Origin: a virus
Direction: 5' to 3' (one strand)
DNA: 44,061 nt
IMG/VR virus record: IMGVR_UViG_3300044950_001016
Coordinates: 1 to 44,061 of that record
The position numbers and the translations under genes were made by a program. The notes below the pieces were generated by a model. That model was given only the letters and a program-made list of their open reading frames with translations. It searched no databases and was not told the origin of the DNA. Shown piece by piece: positions 22,761 through 29,351 of this stretch (the first letter of the stretch is position 1; each line of letters begins with the position of its first letter).

Positions 22761-23995
22761 GATCGCCTCCGGTTCTTGACCTCGATCTCCTCGCGGATCT
22801 CGACGCCGGCAATCTGCCGGGCGCCGGCGTCCACGGCCGCCTGGACCAGCGCCAGGTCCGGGCGCCAGTACTCCCGCGGGACTTGGCCGGGCGCCACGAT
22901 GGACGCGACCCGGCGGACGGCGTAGCCCGCGGTCGACGTTGCCGACCGCACCGGGGCCACTGGCGCCTGCGCTTCGACGACCTCGGCCACCGCGTCAAAG
23001 AGCGCGGCCTGGGCCTCGACGGTCACGGCGCCGGTCTCCGCGGCTTGCGCGCTGGCCAGGGCCTCGGCCTCGCGCAGGGCCGCGGCGGCCAGGTCCTCGG
23101 CCTCGCGCTTGCGGCGGATCTTCTCCATCGCGTAGGGCTTGATCGCCGCCTCGACCCGGGCGATCGCCGCGTCCAGCGGCTGCGCCACGGCCTCCCGGAA
23201 CGCCTTGTCGATCGACCGCTTGGTCTTGTCCATGTCCTCGACGATCGCCTTGCGGCCCTTGTCGGCCTCGCTCTTGATCGTCTTGATCCGGGCGATGCCT
23301 TCGTGGCCCAGCACCTCGTCGTCGTCGTCGTCGCAAGCGTAGGCCAGGGCCCACTCGTTGGCTTTGGCCACGCGCTCGCTCGCCGCCTTGACCACGACCG
23401 CCGCCTGGGTCTCCAGGTCCGCCGTGCCCTGGACCGCCATCGGGGTGGGCGCCGCCTTGGCCAGCCCGGTGCGCGTCGCCCGGTGGGCGAAGCGCTGGAG
23501 CACCTCCGGGACCGCGCGGGCCAGGACCTCGATATCGTTGGAGGCCCGGTGCATGGTGACGCCGGTCTCGCCAAACAGGCGCTCGGCCATCGCGGTCAGG
23601 TTGTTCTCGTGGCCAGGCCAGATCGCCCGGGCCATCTCCAGGGTGCAGATCCAGTTGCAATCGGGCAGGGTCAGGTTGGCCCGGGCGTATTCACAGCGCA
23701 GGATCTCGCGGTCGAACTCCAGGTTGTGGACGTAAACCGGGACGTCATGCTCGCCCAGGAACGCCGAGAGCTTGGGCAGGCCCTCCGACAGCGGAGGCAT
23801 CCGCGCCACGTCGTCGTCGAACCAGTTGTTTACCGCGCTCGCCCCGGCCGGGATCGGGATGCCCGGGTTGGCTACAAAGTAGAAGGACCCAATGATCTTG
23901 CCGTCCTCGTACAAGCCCGCCGCGAGCTCGATCACGCGGTCGGTCGCGGGCTTTACGCCGGTGGTTTCGGTGTCCAGAACGTAGAACTTCATCAT
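22757..23995 (-). CDS. DnaQ-like 3'-5' exonuclease fused to coiled-coil recombination-type domain
   Basis: 412 aa, started at ATG 23995 with GAGG eight bases upstream (a second Met follows at once). Residues 1-175 are a DEDDh exonuclease: ExoI 'VLDTETTG' (D8, E10), ExoII 'YVHNLEFDREIL' and ExoIII 'HRASNDIEVLA'. Residues 190-330 are a charged coiled coil with a DDDDD run. The last 80 residues (VPREYWRPDLALVQAAVDAG, IAGVEIREEIEV) match a C-terminal module common in phage proteins next to RecT-type or SSB genes. Likely a DNA-end resection or proofreading factor acting with the putative SSB encoded just upstream. The fusion itself is unusual. Confidence 0.82.
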   Translation of the reverse strand: MMKFYVLDTETTGVKPATDRVIELAAGLYEDGKIIGSFYFVANPGIPIPAGASAVNNWFDDDVARMPPLSEGLPKLSAFLGEHDVPVYVHNLEFDREILRCEYARANLTLPDCNWICTLEMARAIWPGHENNLTAMAERLFGETGVTMHRASNDIEVLARAVPEVLQRFAHRATRTGLAKAAPTPMAVQGTADLETQAAVVVKAASERVAKANEWALAYACDDDDDEVLGHEGIARIKTIKSEADKGRKAIVEDMDKTKRSIDKAFREAVAQPLDAAIARVEAAIKPYAMEKIRRKREAEDLAAAALREAEALASAQAAETGAVTVEAQAALFDAVAEVVEAQAPVAPVRSATSTAGYAVRRVASIVAPGQVPREYWRPDLALVQAAVDAGARQIAGVEIREEIEVKNRRRS

Positions 23996-24028
23996 GGCAG
24001 GTGCCTCGGTGGTGGTGGGTGCCCAGGG

Positions 24029-24047
24029 GCCGCGCGTAGTGCGCGGC
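24029..24047 (-). other. hairpin in the exonuclease leader
   Basis: GCCGCGC / GCGCGGC, a perfect 7-bp stem with loop GTAGT, 34 bases or so upstream of the exonuclease start and before its ACC-rich leader. May affect translation or mark an RNA processing point. Confidence 0.4.
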
Positions 24048-24081
24048 GGGTAGCGGCGGCCGGTTTGATCGGCGCTCACGC

Positions 24082-24109
24082 CCTGGAGCGGCCCGAAGGC
24101 CGCCCCAGG
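24082..24109 (-). other. strong stem-loop with C(UUCG)G tetraloop after the SSB-like gene
   Basis: On the mRNA strand a 12-bp stem (one G-U pair) closes a UUCG loop flanked by C and G, the exceptionally stable tetraloop. It starts 20 bases past the stop at 24129. No T-run follows, so it is more likely a 3'-end stabiliser or partial terminator separating SSB-like and exonuclease expression than a classical rho-independent terminator. Confidence 0.6.
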
Positions 24110-24128
24110 CGCCGCTAGTCGCCCTTGG

Positions 24129-24851
24129 CTAGAACGTCGGGGCGCGCTTGGCCGGGGCCTGCGCCGGAGCCGGGGCCGGGGCCGCCAGGGCCGCCTTGCG
24201 GGCCTTCGCCGCGGCCATCACGCTGTCTTGGTCGGCCTGGTCCACGGCCTGCTCCCAGGCCACGCCCACCGCCGCGTTCAAGGCCACCAGGTCCGGGGCC
24301 GCGTGGATCGCGGTCAGGTCCGGCCCGAAGAACCCGGGCGCCGGGGCCTGCGCCGGGGCCTGCGCCGGGCGCTGCGCCGGGGCCTGCGCCTGCTGGCGCG
24401 GGGCCTGGACTTGGGCCGGGGCCGAGCGGACCACAACGCCAGTCGCCGCCGAGATCTGGCCGGCCAGGTCCGCGGGCACCTCGCCGAGCGGAATCATGGT
24501 GTAGCTGGTCTTGGTGTCGCCCTTGGCGCCGTTGCGGACCACGGCCACGACCGAGCTCTCAAGGCGCTGGACGCCGATCGCGCGCTTCAGGCCCAGCAGG
24601 GCCTTGAACGGGCTGGCGCCCATGTCCCAGGTCTGCTTGCCGCCGGTGCCTTCCTTGCCGCCCTCCAGGTTCCACACCTCGACGACGTAGGCGGTCCAGG
24701 TGCTGCCGTCGGAGCCTTCCTTCTCGACGGGCTCGGGCGGGCTCAGGAACACGAGCTCGGCGCGGTCGCCGTCGTTCTCGAACTTCAAGAACTTGGAGCC
24801 TTTGTTGCGGTTTTCGTTGTACTGTTTCTCGGTATCATCCCAGCTTGCCAT
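24129..24851 (-). CDS. putative single-stranded DNA-binding protein, 240 aa
   Basis: ATG 24851 with CAGGAG upstream. Residues 15-140 look like an OB-fold nucleic-acid-binding core: 'GSKFLKFENDGDRAELVFLS', 'WTAYVVEVWNLEGG', 'ASPFKALLGLKRAIG', 'SSVVAVVRNGAKGDTKTSYTM'. Residues 145-185 are a Gln/Ala/Pro repeat linker (APAQ-type), and the C-terminus is helical and Ala-rich. Size, the core followed by a low-complexity linker, and position before the exonuclease favour an SSB. There is no acidic C-terminal tip as in E. coli SSB. A leader hairpin (24867-24883) could be an autoregulation site. Functional call is inference. Confidence 0.5.
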   Translation of the reverse strand: MASWDDTEKQYNENRNKGSKFLKFENDGDRAELVFLSPPEPVEKEGSDGSTWTAYVVEVWNLEGGKEGTGGKQTWDMGASPFKALLGLKRAIGVQRLESSVVAVVRNGAKGDTKTSYTMIPLGEVPADLAGQISAATGVVVRSAPAQVQAPRQQAQAPAQRPAQAPAQAPAPGFFGPDLTAIHAAPDLVALNAAVGVAWEQAVDQADQDSVMAAAKARKAALAAPAPAPAQAPAKRAPTF

Positions 24852-24866
24852 CTTGCGCTCCTGAAA

Positions 24867-24883
24867 GCGGGGCCTCGCCCCGC
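24867..24883 (-). promoter_or_regulatory. leader hairpin just upstream of SSB-like gene RBS
   Basis: GCGGGGC / GCCCCGC, a perfect 7-bp stem with a three-base loop, lies in the 5' leader four bases before the SD (CAGGAG). It is flanked upstream by an ACC run. It could modulate translation of the ssDNA-binding candidate, by analogy with autoregulated phage SSB messages; this is inference. Confidence 0.4.
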
Positions 24884-24904
24884 GGTGGTGGTAGAACTGG
24901 ACGA

Positions 24905-24933
24905 AGCCTACATTGGCCGTCCCGCCCTGTCAA
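24905..24933 (-). promoter_or_regulatory. early promoter P3, upstream of SSB-like gene
   Basis: -35 TTGACA (24933-24928), spacer of exactly 17, -10 TAGGCT (24910-24905), all on the minus strand, 54 bases before the ATG. The upstream box GCGTAAAGCTA includes the TAA stop of the preceding gene (24939). The same -10 hexamer is used at P4. Confidence 0.8.
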
Positions 24934-24938
24934 TAGCT

Positions 24939-25172
24939 TTACGCGGGCCCGGCCTTCGCCTCGCGGGACCGCGCCTCGGCCGCGTCGCCAGCGGCCTGCG
25001 AGGCCTCCATCGTGGCGGCCAGGACCTCGGACGGAAGCGCCCGGTAGCGCATCCCGCAGGCCGCGCCCAGGGCGCGCGCCAGGGCCAGGATCGCCACGTC
25101 CGGGTCGTTGCCAGAGCGGCCCAGGGCGAGCTCTGAAAGCTCCAGGGCCAGGTCGTGAAGTTGGCTTTTCAT
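24939..25172 (-). CDS. hypothetical helical protein, 77 aa
   Basis: ATG 25172, TAGGAG upstream, nine bases after the previous stop. The protein is nearly all helix (LHDLALELSELALGRSGNDP, VAILALARALGAACG, SEVLAATMEASQAAGDAAEA) with an Ala/Glu-rich C-terminus. No motif recognised. Ends in the P3 promoter box. Confidence 0.55.
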   Translation of the reverse strand: MKSQLHDLALELSELALGRSGNDPDVAILALARALGAACGMRYRALPSEVLAATMEASQAAGDAAEARSREAKAGPA

Positions 25173-25181
25173 GTCGAGCTC

Positions 25182-26465
25182 CTACGGGGTGATCGCGCGG
25201 ACAAACGCGCGGTGGACGGGTCGGTCGGTCTCGCGCACCTTGGCGAGCCCGGCAGCGGCCAGGGTACGGGCGGCCTCGATTTTGGCCGGGCTCTTGATCG
25301 TGATGGTGGTGTTCTTGGCCCTGGCGTGCGCCAGGAGCTCAAGCGCCACGTCTGACAGGTCCGCGCCGGTCGGCCACAGCGCCAGAGCGGCCCTCTGGCC
25401 CGCCAGGGCGTCCTCGGCCTCCGTGGTCTCGACCGGCCAGACGGCCGCCCCGTTGACCAAGGCCCTGGCCTCCGCCAGGGCGCTCTCGGCGTCGGTGGTT
25501 GCGGCGGGCCCCGGGAGCACCAGGACCGAGTCGCACGTCGCCGGGCCGTCGGCCGGGACCGACCAGGTCGCAATGGTGGTCCGCGCCGCGGCCACGGCGA
25601 CGCCGGGGTCATCCGCCGGCCAGGCGGTCAGGGCGCCCAGCGCGTCCGGGCCCAGGAAGCCGTCGCGGATCGACGCATCCAGGTTGGCCCGGGCGTCCGC
25701 CAGGTCTTGCTCGACCTCTGGCCCGGTCAGGTCGAGCGCGACGGCCAGGAGGGTCGACGCCGGCGCTCTGGCGGTCTCCAGGGCGGCCAGGGCCGCCAGT
25801 AGGCCCGGGACGTCGACGTTGACCACGGGGCCGGCCGGGGCGGGCTCGCAGCACGTCGGGCAGGGCCGGGCCTCGTCGGGCCCGCCGGCGCCGCCGCAGG
25901 TCGGGCAGATCACGGCCTCCGCCGTTGCGTCCGCCCGGGCCTCGTTGGCCACGGCCTCCGCCTCGTCGGTGCCGGCCGGGAGCGCCAGAACGTAGCGCGG
26001 CTCGACCTCGATCCGCGGGACCCTGTTGCCGTGCGGGTTGAGCGGCCAGGTGATCAGCAGGTTGCCGTTGGGCCGCAGGCGATTGACGCGGCCCAGCCGG
26101 TGACCGCGGTCCGGGTGCCAGAAGCGGACGACCTGGCCCACCGCGAAGGGCGCGCTAGCGGGCGCCAGGACTGGCGCCGGCGCCGGGGCGGGCGCCAGGC
26201 CGGCCGCGGGCTCTTGCGGGGCGCTGGCGGCCACGACGGGCCCGCACGGGGCCACGGCGCCGTCTAGCTCCGCCAGGTAGGCCAGGCCCTCGACGGTCAA
26301 CAGGGTGTTGCGGTCGAACGGCGCTCCCGGGTTGATGGTCACGATCATGCCGCGGGCCTCCAGGGCTTGCGCCGTGCGGCCCTGACGGACCGGGACGTCA
26401 AAGCGCCCGAAGGTTTGGCTAATCTGGCGGAGGAGGGCTACTTGCGGGGCGGAGAGGGTGGCCAT
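25182..26465 (-). CDS. multidomain protein with N-terminal wHTH-like segment and DnaJ-type zinc motif, 427 aa
   Basis: AAGGAG before ATG 26465. Residues 1-70 look like a winged helix (SAPQVALLRQISQTFGRFDV, GRTAQALEARGMIV, TVEGLAYLAEL). An Ala/Pro linker is followed by a small beta domain near 105-165 (FAVGQVVRFWHPDRGHRLGR, LLITWPLN) resembling SH3-like folds. A CPTCGGAGG...CPTC zinc motif lies near 187-206. Residues 215-427 are Ala/Leu-rich helices. I do not recognise the whole protein. The architecture suggests nucleic-acid binding or regulation in the early operon, behind promoter site P2. Confidence 0.6.
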   Translation of the reverse strand: MATLSAPQVALLRQISQTFGRFDVPVRQGRTAQALEARGMIVTINPGAPFDRNTLLTVEGLAYLAELDGAVAPCGPVVAASAPQEPAAGLAPAPAPAPVLAPASAPFAVGQVVRFWHPDRGHRLGRVNRLRPNGNLLITWPLNPHGNRVPRIEVEPRYVLALPAGTDEAEAVANEARADATAEAVICPTCGGAGGPDEARPCPTCCEPAPAGPVVNVDVPGLLAALAALETARAPASTLLAVALDLTGPEVEQDLADARANLDASIRDGFLGPDALGALTAWPADDPGVAVAAARTTIATWSVPADGPATCDSVLVLPGPAATTDAESALAEARALVNGAAVWPVETTEAEDALAGQRAALALWPTGADLSDVALELLAHARAKNTTITIKSPAKIEAARTLAAAGLAKVRETDRPVHRAFVRAITP

Positions 26466-26515
26466 TGTGGGCTCCTTGCGGGTGGTGGTCGGCGTGGCGT
26501 CCAGGCCACAAACGA

Positions 26516-26544
26516 ACGATGCTCTTGGCGCGAGTCCTTGTCAA
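26516..26544 (-). promoter_or_regulatory. early promoter P2 (weaker -10)
   Basis: -35 TTGACA (26544-26539) with the shared upstream box GCGTAAAGAGC directly after the GGCT gene stop (26555). The best -10 at 17-base spacing is CATCGT (26521-26516), only 3/6 to consensus, so this site may need an activator or be weaker than P1, P3 and P4. Confidence 0.55.
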
Positions 26545-26554
26545 GCTCTTTACG

Positions 26555-27379
26555 CTAGCGGGCGTCGCGGTCCATGCGCCAATCGCCAGACGCCACGCGC
26601 CGCAGGCCGTCGACCGGCGGCTGGTAGATGTAGGTCTGGGCCAAAAGCCCGCCGGCCAGAATCACGCGCTCCCGGCGGTAGTGCCGCGGGTGGCCCTCCA
26701 GGCGGTCCAGGGCGGCCAGGCAATCGTCGTCCACGACGTAGACCTCGCCGCGCACCGGGGCCGCGCCGCGGGCCGGGCGCATCGCCGGGAAGGACCCGCA
26801 GGACCAGAGGCCCAGGCCCCGGCCGGTCTTAGACTCGCCCACGAACAGGGCCCCGCCGCGGGCCAGCAGGCCGTGGTTGCCAAAGCCCTGGAGCAGCGAC
26901 CCGTAGACAAACACGACGGTCCACCGCATCCCGGCCTCGGCCGCGGCCAGGGCCAGGCGGTCGCGGGGCCAGTCGGCGAGCTCGTAGGCGCCCCAGATCG
27001 TCGCCAGGTAGTCCGGGCCGGGTGGGGTGGCCAGGGCCGGGCCGGTCTTGACGTAGGTCCAGGCCACCACGTCGCCGTCGTCCGTGGCCACCTGGACGGC
27101 CTCGCGCTTGTAGCAGGACGGAACGCCCTCGTAGCCGTCCAGGCGGGCCAGGTCCACCGCGTCCAGGGCGTAGAGCACGCCCGGGACGGTAGCGCCGGGC
27201 CGCGGCTGGACGGTGGCAACGCCGCCCTGCCGGTAGGCGGACCAGCCGGTGAAGGCCAGGGCGTGGCCGGGCAGCGTGGCGTCGCACAGGTAGCCCGCCC
27301 GCGGGCAGCGCTCGCGGATCTGGCCGAAGTCCAGGTTGGAGCCGTAAGCAAAGACTAGGTGGTTGTGGCGGTCGGTCAT
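26555..27379 (-). CDS. tandem gamma-glutamylcyclotransferase (GGCT/AIG2-like) protein
   Basis: 274 aa, ATG 27379 with CGAGGA upstream. Two GGCT-fold domains lie in one chain. The first has 'FAYGSNLDFGQI' (10-21), and 'LARLDGYEGVPSCYKREAV' near 85-105 with the acidic residue in the LDxxEG motif. The second starts at about 152 with 'VFVYGSLLQGFGNHG', followed by 'GEVYVVDDDCLAALDRLEGHPRHYRRERV'. Family members release gamma-glutamyl groups as pyroglutamate or act on related amides. Directly downstream of the amidoligase; such pairs are predicted to make and break amide or isopeptide bonds. The tandem arrangement may give two substrate specificities. Confidence 0.88.
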   Translation of the reverse strand: MTDRHNHLVFAYGSNLDFGQIRERCPRAGYLCDATLPGHALAFTGWSAYRQGGVATVQPRPGATVPGVLYALDAVDLARLDGYEGVPSCYKREAVQVATDDGDVVAWTYVKTGPALATPPGPDYLATIWGAYELADWPRDRLALAAAEAGMRWTVVFVYGSLLQGFGNHGLLARGGALFVGESKTGRGLGLWSCGSFPAMRPARGAAPVRGEVYVVDDDCLAALDRLEGHPRHYRRERVILAGGLLAQTYIYQPPVDGLRRVASGDWRMDRDAR

Positions 27380-27405
27380 AGCGTCCTCGTCGTCGTGGTG
27401 GTGGC

Positions 27406-27441
27406 GGGCCAGCCCGGGGCCCCGCGCCCCGGGCCTGGCCC
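27406..27441 (-). other. long GC hairpin between amidoligase and GGCT genes
   Basis: GGGCCAGCCCGGGG (27406-27419) pairs with 27428-27441 through a 14-bp stem with one bulged base and a loop of about seven. It begins 18 bases after the amidoligase stop. No T-run follows on the transcript, so full termination is unlikely; it probably sets relative expression or protects the upstream mRNA end. Confidence 0.55.
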
Positions 27442-27459
27442 GTAGTCTCTGGCCCCGGG

Positions 27460-28392
27460 CTAGGCCGCGAGCCGGGTAGCGGCCTTGGCCGCCTTGACCT
27501 TGCTCCAGGTGGTCGTGCCCTTGAAGGCCGGAGGGCTGGCCAGCAGGTGGTGGCGGAGGGCCTTGAACTCCTCGCCGGTGCTCACGCCCAGCTTGTGAAG
27601 CAGCTGGTAGAAGTCGAACCCGGCGGTCTCGGCGCAGTAGGCCTTGCCCGTGGACTCGGCGCGCTTGCTGTTGATGGCCGAGGAGCCCAGGGCCATAGCG
27701 AACTGGATATAGGCCTTGATCTTGCCGGCGTGGAGGGTGGCCTCGAACCAGCGGAACTCGATGGTGCCCTTGTTCCAAATCGCGTGGAGATTCAGGCCGG
27801 TGTAGCGGGTCGGGTCGTAGTGCGTCGGGGCGGTGTTGCGGTATCCGTACCAGAGCTCATTGAGCCGGTCCATGGTCGGGGCGGTCTCCGCGCTAGCGGC
27901 AGCCAGGAAGCCAGGGCGGGTCGGGCCGCACCAGCGGGCCAGGCGGGCGGTCTGGATCTCCAGGGCCTTCTCGATCCAGGGCTGCCACTTGGCGACGATC
28001 TTGGTCAGGCGGACCACCGCTTTGGCGTCGAAGAACGAAGCGCCCAGGTGGACGTGGACGCCGCAGGACCCGTTGACGTCGGCGCCGGCGCCCCGCATCG
28101 CGCGGGCCACGATCTGGACCATCTCCAAGTCGGCGTAGGTGCAGATCGGGCTCACCACTTCGGTGCCGCGACCGCCCCGGCCGCCAGTGATCGAGCCGTC
28201 GGTCATGCAGGTCCAGCGGCGGCCATCGGCCAGGACGACGCAAACCTTGTCGTAGTAAGAGCCGACGCGCTCAACGTAGGCGCCCGGGATCGCCGCCGCG
28301 ATAGCGCGGGCCGACTGGTCGCGGTCCAGGTTGATGGTCTCAATCTCGACGCCGAAGGTCAGGGCTTTGTTCATGGTTCCGAGGCGTGGCAT
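27460..28392 (-). CDS. amidoligase (COOH-NH2 ligase, PF12224-like)
   Basis: 310 aa, ATG 28392 with GGAGA upstream and promoter P1 behind it; first gene of the early block. Family motifs in order: 'FGVEIE' (13-18), 'TDGSI' (64-68), 'GTEVVSP' (76-82), 'CGVHVHLG' (110-117), 'HYDPTRYTGLNLHA' and 'GTIEFRWFEATLHAGKIKAY' near 200-235. These Glu and His residues form the metal/ATP site of this glutamine-synthetase-like fold. It is predicted to ligate a carboxyl to an amino group, making amides or peptide-like bonds on an unknown target (protein, wall peptide or metabolite). Coupled with the GGCT gene downstream. Confidence 0.88.
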   Translation of the reverse strand: MPRLGTMNKALTFGVEIETINLDRDQSARAIAAAIPGAYVERVGSYYDKVCVVLADGRRWTCMTDGSITGGRGGRGTEVVSPICTYADLEMVQIVARAMRGAGADVNGSCGVHVHLGASFFDAKAVVRLTKIVAKWQPWIEKALEIQTARLARWCGPTRPGFLAAASAETAPTMDRLNELWYGYRNTAPTHYDPTRYTGLNLHAIWNKGTIEFRWFEATLHAGKIKAYIQFAMALGSSAINSKRAESTGKAYCAETAGFDFYQLLHKLGVSTGEEFKALRHHLLASPPAFKGTTTWSKVKAAKAATRLAA

Positions 28393-28441
28393 GGTGGTCT
28401 CCGGTGCGGGTGTTTGCGGCGCCGTCCAGCGTGGCGTCCAT

Positions 28442-28455
28442 GTAAAGAACTTTAC
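28442..28455. promoter_or_regulatory. perfect palindromic operator GTAAAG-AA-CTTTAC
   Basis: Fourteen-base perfect inverted repeat overlapping the -10 of P1. Its half-site GTAAAG is the same as in the boxes before the -35 of all four early promoter sites. A dimeric repressor bound here would block P1; the divergent HTH protein (28683-28994) is the natural candidate. Confidence 0.65.
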
Positions 28456-28477
28456 GCGCCCCGGTGCAGGCTGTCAA
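28449..28477 (-). promoter_or_regulatory. early promoter P1, upstream of amidoligase
   Basis: -35 TTGACA (28477-28472), 17-base spacer, -10 TAAAGT (28454-28449). Shares the GTAAAGGGC box upstream of -35 with P2-P4 and alone has the full palindrome across its -10. Start of the early minus-strand transcription unit. Confidence 0.8.
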
Positions 28478-28633
28478 GCCCTTTACTGGCGCAGGCCCAA
28501 AGATTCTTTGCGCGCTTCGTGTTTTCGCGGTCTTGTGGCGCCTGCTCGGCGTGATCACGATCCGGCCCGGCCGCGGGGCCACGGAGGCCCAGGCGTAGAA
28601 GCCAGCGGCCGTCAACGTGAATCGCCCGCGGTC

Positions 28634-28662
28634 TTGGCGGGCGCCCTTGCGTCCCGTATCCT
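28634..28662 (+). promoter_or_regulatory. promoter of the divergent HTH gene
   Basis: TTGGCG (28634-28639), 17-base spacer, TATCCT (28657-28662), 20 bases before the HTH start codon. Each hexamer is 4/6 to consensus. The -35 is part of a 7-bp inverted repeat (CGCCCGC 28623-28629 / GCGGGCG 28637-28643), a possible autoregulatory operator. Confidence 0.55.
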
Positions 28663-28682
28663 GGCCGCCCAAAGGAGCCCCG

Positions 28683-28994
28683 ATGAACCTTGTGCTTGAA
28701 ACCGTCCGCGGCCTGGGTGGCGTCCGCGCCACGGCCGCCCAGCTTGGCGTCTCGAAGTCGCACGTCGCCCGCTGGTGCGCCGCCGGGTCGGTGTTCAGCC
28801 TAGACCACGGCCTGCGCCTGGCCGACGCCAGCCTAGGGACGGCGGCCAGCCCGGCCGAGCGCCTGGCGCTCCTGCGCGCTCTGGCGGGCCAAAAGCACGA
28901 AGGGCGCGGGCCTCTCGGCGCCACGCCCTCCACGCTGGACTGTCCGGCCACCACGCCAGAGCACCCGGCTATGCTGCCGCAGGTCCTCGGCTAG
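28683..28994 (+). CDS. HTH transcriptional regulator, only plus-strand gene
   Basis: 103 aa; AAAGGAG before ATG 28683. 'GLGGVRATAAQLGVSKSHVA' then 'RWCAAGSVFSLDHGLRLADA' is a Cro/YdaS-like helix-turn-helix; the C-terminal half is low-complexity and may be flexible. Divergent from the early operon across a 290-base region with P1, the palindrome and its own promoter. This is the layout of a repressor or early-gene regulator in temperate-like control regions. No integrase is present, so it may instead set timing in a lytic cycle. Its TAG overlaps the TAG of the convergent Rz1-like gene on the palindrome CTAG. Confidence 0.78.
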   Translation: MNLVLETVRGLGGVRATAAQLGVSKSHVARWCAAGSVFSLDHGLRLADASLGTAASPAERLALLRALAGQKHEGRGPLGATPSTLDCPATTPEHPAMLPQVLG

Positions 28995-29230
28995 CGCAAG
29001 CCCGCCCGGCAGCGCTCAAGGGCCGCGCGCTCCTTGAGCACCGCGTCCGTTAGGCGCGCCAGGGCCGCGGCCGAGACCAAGTATGTCCCGGGCGTCGGCC
29101 CCTGCTCGATCCACACCTCGCCCAGGTCCACCGTCGGCGTCTCCGCTAGCGGCCTGGTCGAGCAGCACGCGAGCCAGGGCAGCGCGAACGCCGCCCAGAT
29201 CGCCGTCGTCCAGGGCCTTGACCATTGCAT
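28991..29230 (-). CDS. Rz1-like outer-membrane spanin candidate, nested in Rz-like frame
   Basis: 79 aa, ATG 29230 with GGAGGACCACA upstream. The N-terminal hydrophobic segment (TTAIWAAFALPWLACCS) ends in LAC/C, a loose lipobox, then 'STRPLAETPT'. Small size, lipoprotein-like start and embedding in another frame of the upstream gene are the hallmarks of Rz1. The lipobox -3 residue (Trp) is atypical, so lipidation is uncertain. Would pair with the 29016-29351 product to fuse inner and outer membranes at lysis. Confidence 0.6.
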   Translation of the reverse strand: MQWSRPWTTAIWAAFALPWLACCSTRPLAETPTVDLGEVWIEQGPTPGTYLVSAAALARLTDAVLKERAALERCRAGLR

Positions 29231-29351
29231 TGTGGTCCTCCACGAAGCGCGCCCGAATGCGGCGCTCTTGGGCGCCGTGGCGCCACTCGTCCAGCGCCGG
29301 CGCCAGGGCCCGCAGGACTAGGATCAGGGCCTCCAGCAGCGCGCGAATCAC
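29016..29351 (-). CDS. Rz-like inner-membrane spanin candidate, 111 aa
   Basis: GTG 29351 overlaps the holin-like stop as GTGA. N-terminal hydrophobic helix (LLEALILVLRALAPAL), then a charged helix (ERRIRARFVEDHNAMVKALD) as in i-spanins. The C-terminal 40 residues are Gly/Arg/Asp-rich because they share DNA with the Rz1-like frame. Arrangement holin, Rz, nested Rz1 is classical. The hydrophobic segment is short, so the topology is uncertain. Confidence 0.55.
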   Translation of the reverse strand: MIRALLEALILVLRALAPALDEWRHGAQERRIRARFVEDHNAMVKALDDGDLGGVRAALARVLLDQAASGDADGGPGRGVDRAGADARDILGLGRGPGAPNGRGAQGARGP

